Shown in pieces: positions 1-11,234 of a stretch of 64,000 bases of DNA. Origin of the DNA: Gonocerus acuteangulatus (Eukaryota; Arthropoda; Insecta; Hemiptera; Coreidae); NCBI GenBank assembly GCA_946811695.1, contig OX328125.1, forward strand, positions 106,463,847 to 106,527,846. Direction: 5' to 3'. Positions within the stretch are counted from its first letter, which is position 1; each line of letters opens with the position of its first letter. The notes under the pieces are model-generated. The model was not told the origin of the DNA, did not search any database, and saw only the letters and a list, made by a program, of their open reading frames with translations. Made by a program: the position numbers and the translations under genes.

Positions 1-391
1 ATTATCTATATAACCTTCCTTACACTGCTAAAACTGAAGTTATCATTATTTCTTAATTTATAGAAAGATTTAACCCGCGAGAGAATGGAATTTTATTTGC
101 CATGTAGCACATATTTACAGTTGATTATAACAGTAAAACAAGAAACTTAAAATGACAACAAATTTTTGGTTGTTTGGAATAGAGCAGTAGCCGAAGAGTG
201 AGTATGTTTTCAGTATATAATTGTATTGACTAATTCAACCATCCTCAAGAATGAGGATAAAGAGTTATCCGCTTCTGTGTAAGTTGGCTACTGTCAGTTT
301 CCTGTGGTTTGTGATGCCTAATCTATTCCATTTCTTCGAGATGTGCGGAACCGTGCTAAGATGACGCAGTTCCTGCGGTTCGGACTTTTTT
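1..391 (-). repeat. Family X (Helentron-like) 5' part, truncated at window edge
   Basis: This is the 5' part of a family-X element in reverse orientation. It ends at its 5' terminus with the hairpin CGCAGTTCCTGCG-like block (here slightly diverged) and the run GGACTTTTTT at 380-391. The body at 1-250 is the reverse complement of 55090-55384, and the first bases give an uninterrupted version of the site where an LTR element sits at 55382-55830. No coding capacity is seen. The remainder lies outside the window. Confidence 0.7.
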
Positions 392-668
392 ATGTCATGT
401 TTTGATTTCAGTCCAATTAGTTTTTTTGGAAATCCAAAGTGTTTTTTCAGTTCTTGTCTCTTATTTTTTATGTGTTTTGCAAGTTAGTCACTTGTCAAGG
501 TGTACTCCTAAATATCGAACCTTTTCAGATTGGGCTATTGGGATATTATGGATTTTTACGAAAGGGTACTCTGTATAGGGAGAAAGTAACTTGCGTACTT
601 CTCAGGGTTCGTTTCGATTCTCTATTTGTGCACCCATTTCTCGCCCTCAGTAAGGTGGATAAGAAGTT
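392..668. other. Unassigned spacer between two X copies
   Basis: About 280 bp between two X elements. It has a short open frame (439-672) that runs into the next X element and has no recognisable domain. I see no gene here. Confidence 0.4.
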
Positions 669-1863
669 TTAGCACGGTTACTCCCTACCTCCATAGGGAG
701 AACCCGCTTATTTGGTTGACCTCATGATGAAATCCGGAAGTGCCGAATAGAAACTTTCTTGTTTCAGACCCCATAGATCACGAAAATATAGGTGGTTCAA
801 ATTTGTATATATATATATGTGTGTATAAATTTATATATTTGCTTGTCTGTTCACGCTCTAGCAAGCTCAAAAATGGTCCGATTTTGATGAAATTTGGTAC
901 AAAAATCTGTCATCTAATTTGAATGGTCAAGTTCTTTAACCAGCAGAATCCGCTCACTGGAAGATAGTTTTTGGGGCGAAATTCGCGCAAACAAATATCG
1001 TAACGCTTACGTTTTTGAGTTCATATGCTTGCAGGTACTTGTTTTATATGTTTCTTAACATAGGAAAACGAATGAAACCATTTTCAAGGGGATATCTCTA
1101 ACGGTTCCTGAGAATAGTGAAATCATTGTTTTTGTAAGTCATTATTTTTTTGTGGGTACTTAGAATCGTGGGATTCAATTGAAATATTTTCTACATCTTG
1201 GAAATTAATCCCAACTAATATTTTTAAATGTTGGTTGTATTTGGAGTTAAGGAAGTATGCGAAAAAAAATATTTTATTAATAGACATGAAAAGTTTTCGG
1301 ATCTTCATACATTTTTCGTAAATATCTCGATAACGGTTGGGAAATTGCGGTAATTGGAAAGTGACCATTCGAATGCTTACTAAATTCTCTACAAAAAAGG
1401 TTCTGGAGCAATATTCGATGGGGCAACGTCAATCAGAGATATAAGCGCTTAAAACTAAAAAAGTGTTTGTTTTGTTGTTTTGTAAGGGTTTTTCTCTTTG
1501 TTTATCTCACTTTTTAATTGGTTGTTTTTTTGTTTTAAATTGAATTTATCAGTAAAATTACTATTGTAGTAAAATAAGCTAAGAAACTATAAAAGGTATT
1601 GGTAATGGATGGTATTAGTTTGGGATGGCAACAAATTTTTGGTCGTTTGGAATAGAGCAGTAGTCGAAGAGTGAGTATGTTTTCATTACATAATTGTATT
1701 GACTAATTCAGCCATCCTCAAGAATGAGGATAAAGAATTATCCGCTTCTGTGTAAGTTGGCTACTATGAGTTTCCTGTGATTTGTGATGGTAATCTATTC
1801 CATTTCTTCGAGATGTACGTAACCACGCTAAGATGACGCAGTTCCTGCGAGTCGGACTTTTTT
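669..1863 (-). mobile_element. Family X element, short complete copy
   Basis: A complete short X copy in reverse orientation. Its 3' end is TTAGCACGGTTACTCC at 669, the reverse complement of the hairpin plus CTAA, and its 5' end is CTGCGAGTCGGACTTTTTT at 1844-1863. In between are the (TA)n-type core at 808-840 and the conserved blocks around CCGATTTTGATGAAATTTGG (880-900) and GCGAAATTCGCGC (976-990). Several open frames cross it but none resembles a protein. About 1.2 kb against 3.3 kb for the copy at 23471-26762, so this is an internally short version. It has no transposase or Rep/helicase and must be mobilised in trans if it moves. Confidence 0.7.
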
Positions 1864-2582
1864 AACTACTCACTACTTGCAAGTACTTGAAAGATAAAAT
1901 GTCATGGTATCTCCAAAAATTTTTGTTTGCTTTTTATGGCGTATTTGCATCTTGACCAGTATTAAAAAATTAATTATAATAAATTTGCTAGATTTTTTTT
2001 TAGTATATTTGTTTAATATTTATTTAATTGTTTGAAAAACTGGTGTTTGGGCTAAAACGGGAAATACACAAAAATATTTTGCTCTATAATTTTAACTAAA
2101 TTTGGCTTTAATATCGTTATTTTAAGAACAAAATTACTATGAATACTTTCAATACAGTCCTACGAACATGAACCGTTGAAGAGGCTTTGAAACTAATCAA
2201 GTTAGACGAGAAAATCAACGTTTTATTCAAGTGGAAGCTGAAACAGTGCATTCACACTATTGCTCTTGCCCGACGATGACAATTAGCTAATACTTATACT
2301 TAGTATATTCAATTATATAAGGTATGATTATTACTCTAATCTAACCACTTTACTCTGGCTATAAACAGTGGAAGAGCATAAGTTCCTTGTGTTGCTGTGA
2401 TACTAGCACAAAAACTATTATAACAGAGGTACAGTAAGCAGATATTTCAGTCTTGCTTTAATATATAAAATTATAACCTTATAGATCATAACCTTTTTAT
2501 AAATAAATATACATTTTAAAAGACAGCATATAATTAAATGTTGATTATTCGATTGTATTTCATGTAATCGGGAGAATATATT
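1864..2582. other. AT-rich non-coding stretch
   Basis: About 700 bp of AT-rich DNA between the X copy and the R2-type LINE. I see no exon, RNA gene or repeat that I can name. Part may be the degenerate 5' region of the LINE that follows. Confidence 0.4.
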
Positions 2583-2962
2583 ATGAGCAATGTTACAAGA
2601 GCTTCAAAGAATTCTGCTAGCCAAAATACTTCATCTTTGCCAGACAATACGGAGAATGTGGATGCTTTGAAAATTGTTTGTACGATATGTAAGCAAAACT
2701 TCAGTCCTTGTTTAAGTCATCTAATTCTTCAGAAAAGCAAAGCCAAGATAAAATATTAGATAAAAATGTTAACTTAGGATTACAAGAATGGTCTACGGAC
2801 TTCAAAAGAATAAAAAATAACATCACTAACTTCGATCCTATAGGCTATGGTAAAATAATTACGAATTTTTTATAATTCCTTAAAGAGACAAATAATGTCT
2901 TACCTGGGCCAAAGCACCCAGCGATAAGATACTACAAGATGAGAAAAAAGAATAAATCCGAC

Positions 2963-4290
2963 AATTAAGGTAAGGGTGCGAGTGAATCGTCCAACCCCCA
3001 GAGGGCGAACAAAGCAGCAAGGGCGAAACGTGCTGAGCAGTATAACTACGAACTAGCTCAGTATAACTACTACAATCGAAGAAAGAAGGTTGTCAATCAG
3101 ATTATGAATTCTGATTCTCCGAAACAATGTCAGATTCAGACAAAGAAAATCTTTGAGCATTTTAAGACAACGTTTGAGCATGAGAATCCTTGCATTAGGG
3201 AAAGCTACACGGAGAGTGTTACAAGTCCCAACTTGATGAACATCAACCTGAAGATAGTCCACAATGCCATCAAAAGGACTTCAATGGACACCTCTCCAGG
3301 CCCTCACAGAGTGCTAAATAGGTCCATAAAATGCCTGGGCGTGGCTCATATCCTAAAAGATATGGTAGAAATACTGCTGAAGACTGCGTACGTCCCAGAG
3401 CCACTTAGACTAGGCCAAACGATTTTGATTTATAAAGGTAAAGGCCCTGCTGTAGAGGAAATATCTTCATGGAGACCTGTAGCGATCTATTCCATAGTCC
3501 GTAGAATCATCGAAAAGGTGCTAGATCACGAACTAAGACAACAGGTTACCTTTCACTCTAGCCAAAAATGATTCATTAAAGGGTTACCTGATTGCCATGT
3601 CAACACCCGCATCATCGAAGCAATATTAAAAGAATCTACCAAGAGAAAGGGTGAATGTGTTCTAGCCTTTTTAGATGTAATGGGGGCATTTGACAATATT
3701 GGTCATAGACATATCTTGAAATCGTTAGAAGCTAAAAAAATATCTTTAGATCTAAGAAACGCTGTCTCCGCCTTGCTCTGCAACAACGAAATAAGAGTTT
3801 GCTCTGGACTGAAACAGACGGATCTTATAAAGGTTAAGCGAGACGTGCCACAAGGAGGTCCACTTTCGCCTGCCCTCTTCATAATAGGAATCGACCATCT
3901 ATATAAAGAGGTGTGCGAACCGACGTTTGGAAATGAATTTGGGTACAAGTTGCATGACAATGCGGACAGGGTAATTCTCACGGGGTTTGCTGACGATCAA
4001 GCCGTGACTGCGTGTAATGTAAATGCTGCTTCGAGCACAATTAATATTCTTACGCGAATTTTCAGAGAGATTGGCTTGTATATAAATGCCCGAAAGAGTT
4101 CTGCCATAGTGATGCAAAAAGGCATACTTAAAAAAAGAAAAGTAATCCTATAAAATGGGGACGAAATAGAATCAATAGAAGCTGGCAGAAAAATCAAATA
4201 TCTAGGTTGTAATTTCGCCAAGGAGCTTGATGTTAACGAGAATGAGATACTCAAAATAAATGAAAATTTAAACAAGCTTACCTCGTCAAA
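2963..4290 (+). pseudogene. Reverse transcriptase domain of the R2-type LINE
   Basis: In frame order it reads RANKAARAKRAEQYNYELAQ upstream, then SPGPHRV (for the usual GPDG), RPVAI, a stop at about 3569, FIKGLPDCHVNTR, LDVMGAFDNIGHRHIL, VPQGGPLSPALF, GFADDQAV and YLGCNF. These are RT motifs 2 to 7 in the correct order. The catalytic FADD is intact at about 3985. Stops at 3569-3571 and 4151-4153 split it into two open stretches (155 and 157 residues), so it cannot make a full enzyme. The assignment to the R2-like side rests mostly on the C-terminal half that follows. Confidence 0.75.
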
Positions 4291-4361
4291 CCTATTAAGA
4301 GGAGATCAGAAGCTGAATATAATGAATCAATATGTTTCCCATCGTTATCGGAATGGGCTGA

Positions 4362-5084
4362 ATGCAAATGGCAAAGCATTGGAGTGAAACATTTCAGAGA
4401 TTGTCCCAAGAGCATAAATTCATTTATGACAAAAAACTCCTGTCCGGCTCTGAATGGACTAATGCTCTGAAATTAAATGTCAATTATGCCCCACTGCGTG
4501 GTGTCCCTGGTGTAGCAGGAGCAGCTGATATTGGACTCCTTTGTCGTAAATGTCACAGAGAGCCTGAAACTCCAGCCCATGTGCTGGGTAGTTGTCCAAA
4601 TAGTATGCTCCTGGTTACTCGGTGACACTAAAATGTGAAGCACAGGCTCATGGCTCTTCTTGAAGATAAAGGGTATGAGTGTCATGAAGAAGTATACGCA
4701 ATAGACGACCAAGGTTCTTCAAGATATGCTGACATCGCTCCCTTCCCCCAGAATAGTACTACAGCCTACGTTCTTGACCCCACGATCAGATTCGAGACTA
4801 ATGATCCTGAGCAGGCAGAATCCATAGACAGCGAAAAGAAAGGAATATATTCCAAAACTGTGAAGTACCTTGAGGATAAATTCCATGAAAAATATGGGCC
4901 AAGAAACTACGTAGTTAGGGGTTTATGGTTCGGCACGAGAGGAACAATTCCAAAAATTACGTCCTTCTATCTGGAAGAAGTAGGAATCCCTGCAGAAAAC
5001 CTTCCTGTTTTAGCCGAGTCAATACTAATTGACTCGCTAGGCATAATAAGCCAACATATATATAAGAATTGGGGGCGAGGTTAG
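4362..5084 (+). pseudogene. CCHC knuckle and restriction-like endonuclease of the R2-type LINE
   Basis: The first open piece (4362-4625) ends with CRKCHREPETPAHVLGSC, a Cys-x2-Cys-x8-His-x4-Cys knuckle typical of R2-type elements. The second (4635-5084) has RYADIAPF followed after a short gap by VLDPTIRFE, which matches the R-P-D...D-x-x-x-R-x-E pattern of the restriction-like endonuclease that nicks the target, and a downstream KYLEDK block. A frameshift and stop at 4622-4635 separate them. The last residues (NWGRG) come from the inserted SINE, so the true C-terminus is interrupted. Confidence 0.7.
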
Positions 5085-5430
5085 CTCAGTGGTAGAGCAC
5101 TCGTCTAATGAACTGGAGGACCAGGTTCAAAACCCGAGCGCGCACTAAAGATTTTTTCTTCTAGTGCTGCCATTCGAGGGTTGGATTTGGGGTCCCAGAT
5201 CGTCCCTAGGCTCACCCAGCCTTTAATTAATTTAATTAATTAATAATGGGTACCTTGGGTGCTAATGACTCTAGCAGTCGAAGCAGCCAAGGGGAAAATC
5301 AGGCGGCCGGAGCTTAGTATTGACCACACCATCTCCCTAGTGTGCCGTATGGTCAAGAATCAGATACCTCTACAGTATCTGCCCCTGTGGGCCCTTGTGG
5401 CCTGTAACGGGACTGATTTTTTTTTTTTTT
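5072..5430 (+). mobile_element. tRNA-derived SINE (family 1) with target-site duplication
   Basis: The tRNA-like head begins GGGGGCGAGGTTAGCTCAGT. Box A is TTAGCTCAGTGGTAGAGC at about 5081-5098 and box B is GGTTCAAAACCC at about 5124-5135, so it carries an internal Pol III promoter. The body is about 290 bp and ends in a T-run at 5417-5430 rather than poly(A). A 15-bp direct repeat TATATATAAGAATTG flanks it (5057-5071 and 5431-5445), which is a clear target-site duplication. The insertion lies in the C-terminal end of the R2-type LINE. A second copy lies at 52183-52476 on the other strand. Confidence 0.85.
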
Positions 5431-5760
5431 TATATATAAGAATTGATGAGAATCATTCCTCTCAATTTTTGATATATAATTATTACGTCATTTTAAGCCG
5501 AGAAGAATCTAGTTAATTTCTTGAACTCTAGAGGAAAACAAATAAGGCAAAAATGGTATTCCGGACATAATATAATCATATTATTATTACTGTTGAAGAA
5601 ATGTTTTCGCCCGTAAATAAAAGAGATACCTTAAATTTTAAAATCATCAATCTGAAAGCAATACCAAGCCTGGAGGATCAGCATGCTGTATGACCAGCAA
5701 CCCAACAAAGTTGGGCAGCCCACTTTATTAATTATTTAATTGGTTTTAATAAAGTTTTCT

Positions 5761-6029
5761 TCTTCTCTAATTATATTTCTCTCAGTCATAGAAATAACTA
5801 TAGAATTTGTAGAATGCACTCTTAAATGTTTACATTCTCTGTAAAATAAAATGATAGTTTGAATGCATTTCAATGTCAACTTTTGAATTTCTTATTACAA
5901 TTATATGTAAAATTTATTAGCTGTGTACCTTCTCTTATTTAACTCTGGTTATAGGAGCAGAGAATTTATTACACTATTGTTGAAGTATATTTGTTAATAA
6001 AAAAAAAATTAACATTTCTTATGTTTCAG
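5761..6029 (+). other. AT-rich stretch, probable intron
   Basis: AT-rich sequence that ends in a pyrimidine-poor but usable acceptor, ATGTTTCAG at 6021-6029. I see nothing else in it. Confidence 0.45.
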
Positions 6030-6134
6030 AGGAAGAAAGTCAGTACTACTCTTGCCACTACTGTCAGATGTACTTTGCTCAGTTTGAGAATCTTAAAAAA
6101 CATATAAGAAGATGTTTTCGAGTTGTTCATTCAC
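6030..6134 (+). CDS. Internal exon of zinc-finger gene 1 (C2HC finger)
   Basis: A 105-bp exon bounded by TTTCAG (ending 6029) and GTAAGT (from 6135). The frame from 6032 reads EESQYYSCHYCQMYFAQFEN followed by LKKHIRRC and FRVVHS, with no stop. It holds one finger, C-x2-C-x12-H-x3-C, which is a C2HC variant. It starts with two bases of a split codon and ends with one (phase 1-1). That fits the phase of the acceptor at 14181: the joined codon would be C+AT (His). I infer it is the exon just upstream of the large finger exon, with about 8 kb of transposon-filled intron between. No transcript evidence is available here. Confidence 0.65.
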
Positions 6135-6327
6135 GTAAGTTATATATTTCTTTAACCCTTTCCGGACTGGACTACGTACAGACCTGTCACTTCCTCGAAA
6201 TGCTAGAATGCTCTTCAATGACACTTCCTGGAACTGAGGAAGGACCAGGCTGCGATGTATCTTCTTCCAAGAAGTTTCACACATGTCACTCACTTATATG
6301 CTAGGCCTGAAATGCTAAGGGAATATA

Positions 6328-6580
6328 TTGGTGCTTCGTCTTCTGGGCCAAAGGGGCTCAACACCAATCAATATATTGGCTCTTCGTCACCTGGAGCCAC
6401 TCAACACCAATATATTGGCCCTTTTTCATCTGGGCCAAAGCTGCTCAACACCAATATATTGGTCGGTGCTTTATATTCTGGGCCAAAACCGCTGAACACC
6501 AATATATTGGCGCCTCGTCATCTGGGCCAAAACCGCTCAACATTAATATATTGGCCCCTCCTCATCTGGGCCAAAACCAC
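6328..6580. repeat. Minisatellite, about 50-bp unit, five copies
   Basis: Five imperfect copies of a unit of about 48-54 bp containing AACACCAATATATTGG and TCTGGGCCAAA. It happens to be open in one frame (repeated YIG..SSGPK..NTN) but sits in an intron, so I do not call a protein. Confidence 0.7.
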
Positions 6581-6678
6581 TGTTTCCTGTAATTTGTGAT
6601 GCTAATCTATTCCATTTCTTCGATATGTTTGTAACCGCACTAAGATGACACAGTTCCTGCAAGTCGGACTTTTTTTTT
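6581..6678 (-). repeat. Family X 5' terminal fragment
   Basis: About 100 bp matching the X 5' end in reverse orientation (TTCCTGTAATTTGTGATGCT, then GATGACACAGTTCCTGCAAG and a T-run). It abuts the 3' end of the Z element at 6684 through the T-run, as if one element had landed in the terminal T-run of the other. Confidence 0.65.
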
Positions 6679-6683
6679 TCTTA

Positions 6684-6805
6684 TTAGCACTTTCCTCCGA
6701 AGGAAAGTAGCTATTGAGGTTGCACTCATGACGGTATTTTTGAAAAAAAAATTTTCAAATCTTTATCGATCCTACCTAGTAGACACTGAAAATGACCCCG
6801 TTAAA

Positions 6806-6862
<57 letters not shown>

Positions 6863-8005
6863 GGTGTTTTGGTTTGGGCAAAAATAAGAAAATTGAATAT
6901 ATTTAAAAGTTAATTATAGAAAAAGTTGATTTGATCTATTTTTATTATATTTTCATTATATCTCAGGGTTCATTTAATATTACCAAACTCACCACATACG
7001 GATTTATTAATAAAACCATTTGAATAATTGAATTAATTTAATAAATTTCCTGAAAGAAAAGCATGAGAAATATATTATTAGAACCACTTCTTACCATCTG
7101 TCCTTTTATGTGTTGAGACCATATTAAATACCAGGAGAAAGGTTCATAGTAAATAAAATAGAGTTGGAAACAAATGACTTATATTGAATAAAAGATATAA
7201 TTTATGATTTGGCATGGCTGTGATATAAAATAAAATATAAAAGAGAAAAGGTGCTTGAGTCAAATAAATGTATCAATGTTGGGTTATTTAAGAAAAGTTA
7301 GAACATAATTAAAATATTAACTTATATATTAAAATATAAATATTGGCCATTATGAAATTTTAGCTAGCTTTTGAATTTAATTGAACATTGGCAGTTATTG
7401 AGTTATACTCAGCTTATGATACGGATGATGTTCTGGAAGTGAAGAGGCAGACTGGTTGTAGTTGAGGAGAATGATGGTCGGCTGCTAGAACGTAGAGTGG
7501 TGTGTGGCCATCAAGTGAAGATGAAGTGAGAGCTTGGTGTCGGCTGACCAGCTGGTTCTGCAGCGAGATCGTGTGCCCTTCGTCTCTGGTGCTCGAATGA
7601 GATCGATTGGTGGGGGAAGGCCCTTTTTATAGAGGCGTTACTCCCACCATACCAAGGGTGTTTGTCTACAGCGATCGCCACCTGGATGTTCAAAGGTCAT
7701 CTTTTGGAAGCACCTCTATTCTTATCTTCCTGGGAAACTTGTATCTCTCGATGCCTTATCGCTCCTAGCCGAGACATTTGGACTCTTCTTTTATTTCACC
7801 CTGCCTTTAAAAAAATAAATACTGCCAAGCTAAGCACTGCCTATTGCTATCCCTTTTATTACTCTTTTATTTATTTAATTGGTTGACAAAAGATAATACT
7901 TGTGATGGACTTATGGAATATAACTTAGCCTTTATTTTGAATAGGAATGCTACTCTTTGCTATGCCAAAACTGACTCTTTCTAGAGCACCCCCTTTTAGA
8001 TCATT

Positions 8006-8064
<59 letters not shown>

Positions 8065-8661
8065 TTCTGTTAACACGATAGCGGCCAGAGTTTTTGTTTT
8101 TTCTTCACAAAACGTGGTATATAGCGTTCAATTAGCAAGCGATTGAACGAGTTCGTTAACCACCAAAATCGGTCCACCGGGAGGGGGGGGGGGGGACCCA
8201 AAACACTAATTTGACCATGCCAGCCGTAGTTTTTGTTATATTTCAACGAAACTTGGTATTCGTTATGTTGATCTAAAGAGAGAAATAAGTTGTAAAAATA
8301 AACTAAATCGGTTCATTAGAAGGGAGGGTTTACTCCGGCCCCACATTACCAATTTGCCACTACCAGCCGTAATTTTTGTTACATTTCAACGAAACTCGGT
8401 ATTCGTGGTAGTAACCAACAGAGAAAAATGTGTATTTTATAAGTAGTACAGTACCATGTATTAACATAACTCTGGATGCAAATTATTTACAAATTAATAA
8501 TTGAACAGTTCTCATAAGAGATGTAAATGAGCAGAACTATCCATGTTTTTATTTTATTTATATAGGTTATTTACAGCAAATTGTTCAGTAATCTAGTCTA
8601 CACTACAAAAATTCTGAGGAAAGTGATTAGTTATGCAGCTCCTGCGTGACGGACTTTTTTT
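6684..8661 (-). mobile_element. Family Z (Helentron-like) element with LTR inserted in its TA core
   Basis: The 3' end is at the left: TTAGCACTTTCCTCCGAAGG at 6684, the reverse complement of an 8-bp-stem hairpin plus CTAA. The 5' end is at the right: GCAGCTCCTGCGTGACGGAC then T7, ending 8661. The subterminal repeat TTAGCACTTTCCTC recurs inverted near the 5' end (GAGGAAAGTGATTAG at about 8618). The TA core is split by an LTR (6860-8008). The 8060-8460 part has diverged tandem units ending in GTTCGTTAACCACC-like and CGAAACTTGGTATTCG blocks. A G-run lies at about 8179-8195. No protein is encoded. Confidence 0.7.
6860..8008 (-). mobile_element. Solo LTR, family L1, inserted in a (TA)n tract
   Basis: A 1149-bp LTR written on the + strand as TGTGGTGTTTTGG...ATCATTACA, so bounded by TG and CA. 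The true transcription direction is inferred as minus from the primer-binding site next to related copies (38281 and 55790). It is flanked by ATAT on both sides inside the (TA)n core of the Z element. It is closest to the copy at 59548-60686, as both share the block read on the minus strand as HPWYGGSNASIKRAFP. No internal region remains, so this is a solo LTR. Confidence 0.75.
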
Positions 8662-9445
8662 AATTATACGTATATTTTTCTTCTTGTAAAGTTCTTTTAC
8701 TTATCTAATAATTTAACATTTCCTAAGTCAAATGTGTGTCTATTTTTATTGCATGGTCTACTAAGGCAGTTCGGTTGCCATTCTACAAGGGATGAAAAGC
8801 CTAATATGTCAAATTAAGCTTTATTTTGGGCACTTTCCTTTGTTGCTTACTAATTTCATTTTGGTTAAAAATGTGCCGAGAAATTCAATGTGTTTTTAAG
8901 CACAAAAATTGGAGAAAAAAAAAATAAAAAATGCCAGACCGATCATTATGTAAAATATTTCTGAAAACTTGAGTACCTTAGTTTTCTTAAGAACCATATT
9001 TCAAACATGTAAAGTATTTCGTTTTGCAACAATTTGCCAAGTGTTAACTTTTTTAACTGATACCTCATTTTCTTAATTATTATGCAAAAACTTACAAACT
9101 GGGTTAAACAAAATATGATAGCTTGTTTTATTATATAATCAAAATTTTCTTCCTAAAATATGGACCTCCCAAATCCATTTTAAGTTGCCGACAAAAATTA
9201 TATAAAAGTTTGTCTATTTCTTCATATGTGTTGCTATTTTGTTATACCACGATTCAATTATAACGTTTCTAAACAATAGAAAATTTCATTAAGAATCTTT
9301 TTATGCTTTGAGAAGGTCTCTAGCAAGCAAACTTTCCATTCTATGAGAGAAAGACGTATGAAAAAAACACGATTTTTTCCATACTTTTTTAATTTAAATT
9401 TGAAAAAAATTACAGGTGTTGGGAGCTGGTTGGTGAAGGTTCATC
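8662..9445. other. AT-rich intronic stretch, nothing recognised
   Basis: About 780 bp of AT-rich DNA. No open frame, repeat or RNA gene that I can name. Confidence 0.4.
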
Positions 9446-10035
9446 ATCATGTAGGTAAATAATTAGGCCGACCTTCACTAGTTAGAAAAGTTTTATTTCA
9501 CAAAGCGCTTTCGAGATTCAATCTCATCATCAGTGCCTGTCGACAACAACATAACAAATAAAAAACCAAATCTACAAACTAAAATAAAAAAACATTTTTT
9601 GAGAAAATGTTTAGTCATTACCATAAAAACAGTAAAAGTTAGAATTCTTAAGAAAATGAAATAAATTAAAAACAAAATTAAACTGCAAGATTTGATGTCC
9701 AAGAATAAATAAAAACTATAATTAAAGGATTAAGCCTTAACAACAACAGATAAAAGGAAGCAAAACAGGAAGAAGAGAATATTAGTGTTGAGAATAAAAA
9801 AAAAAAAAATAGAAAAAGTAGGTGGGAGAGAGTATACGGACCTATAGATTGTGTCTGTGCACACATGAGGCTCTCGCAGCAGACTGGTTTAACTTGCATA
9901 TGCTCTGTATGCAGGCTGCTGGGACATTTCTGAGCACGTCACCGTCTCCCTTAACATTAATATTTCTTTGGGAATACGCCACATCAGCTTTAATTTCGAT
10001 ATTCTCCAACATGTCCATTTTTCTGCCCTTGTTTA
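9446..10035. repeat. Left arm of a long inverted repeat around a LINE
   Basis: It is inverted-complementary to about 13437-13937. Outer ends are ATCATGTAGGTAAATAATTA (9446) and its reverse complement ending 13937. Shared inner blocks include AGGTGGGAGAGAG and GATATTCTCCAACATGTCC. On the minus strand it carries an open start reading MDMLENIEIKADVAYSQ. The two arms differ by indels (the left has about 65 bp more near 9840-9905). It may be a DNA element with long terminal inverted repeats or an inverted duplication; I cannot decide. Confidence 0.6.
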
Positions 10036-10151
10036 TTCTATTGAGAATGAATGAAAATGAATGAATGAAAAGTTTTATTCTTATTCCGGGACACAAGTCC
10101 CATAGGAATAATTTTAAAATTACAAAATAATGGTGAATTTTACGTATAAAC

Positions 10152-11234
10152 TTAAAAACTAATAAATGCTATCAGTATCAGTATATAGTGTACAGCTTCA
10201 ATATAGACTAGGGGTTGGGTAAGGTGGTGGAAGAGTCGGGATTTAAAGGGTTCGAGGTTGGTAGAATGGCGGACAGACAGAGGTAAGGAATTCCATAGCG
10301 AGGTGGCACGGGTGACGAATGATTTTTCGAATATTGCTGTTCGGTGGGAAAAAATATAAAGATCGGAAGGACAAGATCGGGTATTACGGGAGTTAACTGA
10401 GGATTTAAATTTAAGAAGTTGAAAAATATAAGAAGGTCTACGGGATTGAATTACTTGGTAAAGGACTGAGCCGAGGAAGTACTGTCGACGATAAAGAGGG
10501 AATAGCCAATTTAGCTCCTGGTAGAAATGTGATATGTGGGAGTCTCTAGGGATCCCGAGGATAAAACGAATGAAACAGTTCATGAGGCGTTTGAGTTTTC
10601 CCAAGCATTGATGTTATTAAGATCTACTTGCAGCTTGTCTACAGCATCTCGTAGCAAAGAGGGCTTAAAGGATAGGTAGATTTGGGAACTTGGAATGAAC
10701 TATGGAAAGAGGAAGATCATTGATGTAAAGGGAAAATAGAGTTGGGGATAACAAGGAGCCCTGGGGTACACCACGGGAAAGAAGAAGAGGGCTAGAAGGA
10801 TTGCTGTCGGGGATGACCACGTATTGGGATCGATTGGACAGAAAGGATTGGAACCAGCTAATGGCACTGTTGGAAAAGGAAAGAGATTGGAGTTTGGTGA
10901 GAAGGATTTGATGATCAACGGTATCAAATGCTTTTGAAAAATCTAGGAGAACTAGGGTAGTGAGTTGTTGGTTATCTATGGCAGTTTGAATGTCATGGGT
11001 GATTTTAATGAGCACTGATTGAGTGGAGTATGACGGACGGAAGCCAGATTGGAGAGGGTTAAGGAGATTATTTTGTTCAAGGTGGTTGGATACTTGAGAT
11101 TGGACCAGGCGCTCTAAAGGTTTGGAAAGATTGGATAAAAGGGAGATAGGACAGAAATCCTTCGGAGAGCAGGGGTTTGATATTTTGTTAAGAGGGCGAA
11201 CCAACGCTGTTTTCCATTGAGAAGGAAAAGTCAA
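10152..11234 (-). pseudogene. LINE ORF2: reverse transcriptase and C-terminal domain, with internal deletions
   Basis: It reads WKTALVRPLNKISNP, FCPISLLSNLSKPLERLV, NPLQSGFRPSYSTQ, LLDFSKAFDTVDHQILLTKL and GVPQGSLLSPTLFSLYINDL in order, which are RT motifs 1 to 4 of the CR1/Jockey group. It then jumps from FPNLPI to LLRDAVDKLQVDLNNINAW, so the (F/Y)ADD catalytic block between them is missing. A second jump leads to LKRLMNCFIRFILG and the typical C-terminal tail ending LWNSLPLSVRHS...FKSRLFHHL. A frameshift at about 10610-10665 divides the pieces. Confidence 0.8.

Larger units (their letters stand above)
2583..5760 (+). mobile_element. R2-type (restriction-like endonuclease) LINE, degenerate
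   Basis: A decayed single-ORF non-LTR retrotransposon. It starts with an ATG at 2583 that opens a short peptide with CTICKQNFSPCLSH, like the N-terminal zinc finger of R2-type elements. The reverse transcriptase follows, then a CCHC knuckle and a restriction-like endonuclease. This order (RT, then CCHC, then RLE) is known for R2/NeSL/CRE-type LINEs, not for the AP-endonuclease LINEs elsewhere in this window. The frame is broken by stops and shifts (around 2757, 3569, 4151 and 4625). A SINE at 5072-5430 cuts the C-terminus. The 3' UTR runs to about 5760 and ends near TTAATAAAGTTTTCTTCTTC. The flanks show no 28S rDNA, so this is not the canonical R2 target. Confidence 0.75.

Noticed and set aside
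5080..5150. Possible functional tRNA gene
   Set aside because: Boxes A and B are present, but the arms do not fold into a full cloverleaf by eye and the sequence is joined to a SINE body with a target-site duplication.
6255..6599. Repetitive frame with YIG..SSGPK
   Set aside because: A minisatellite within a probable intron that ends in an X fragment; no splice or codon evidence.
8179..8195. G-run as a G-quadruplex regulatory site
   Set aside because: A single uninterrupted G-run in a decayed transposon; length may even be a sequencing artefact.
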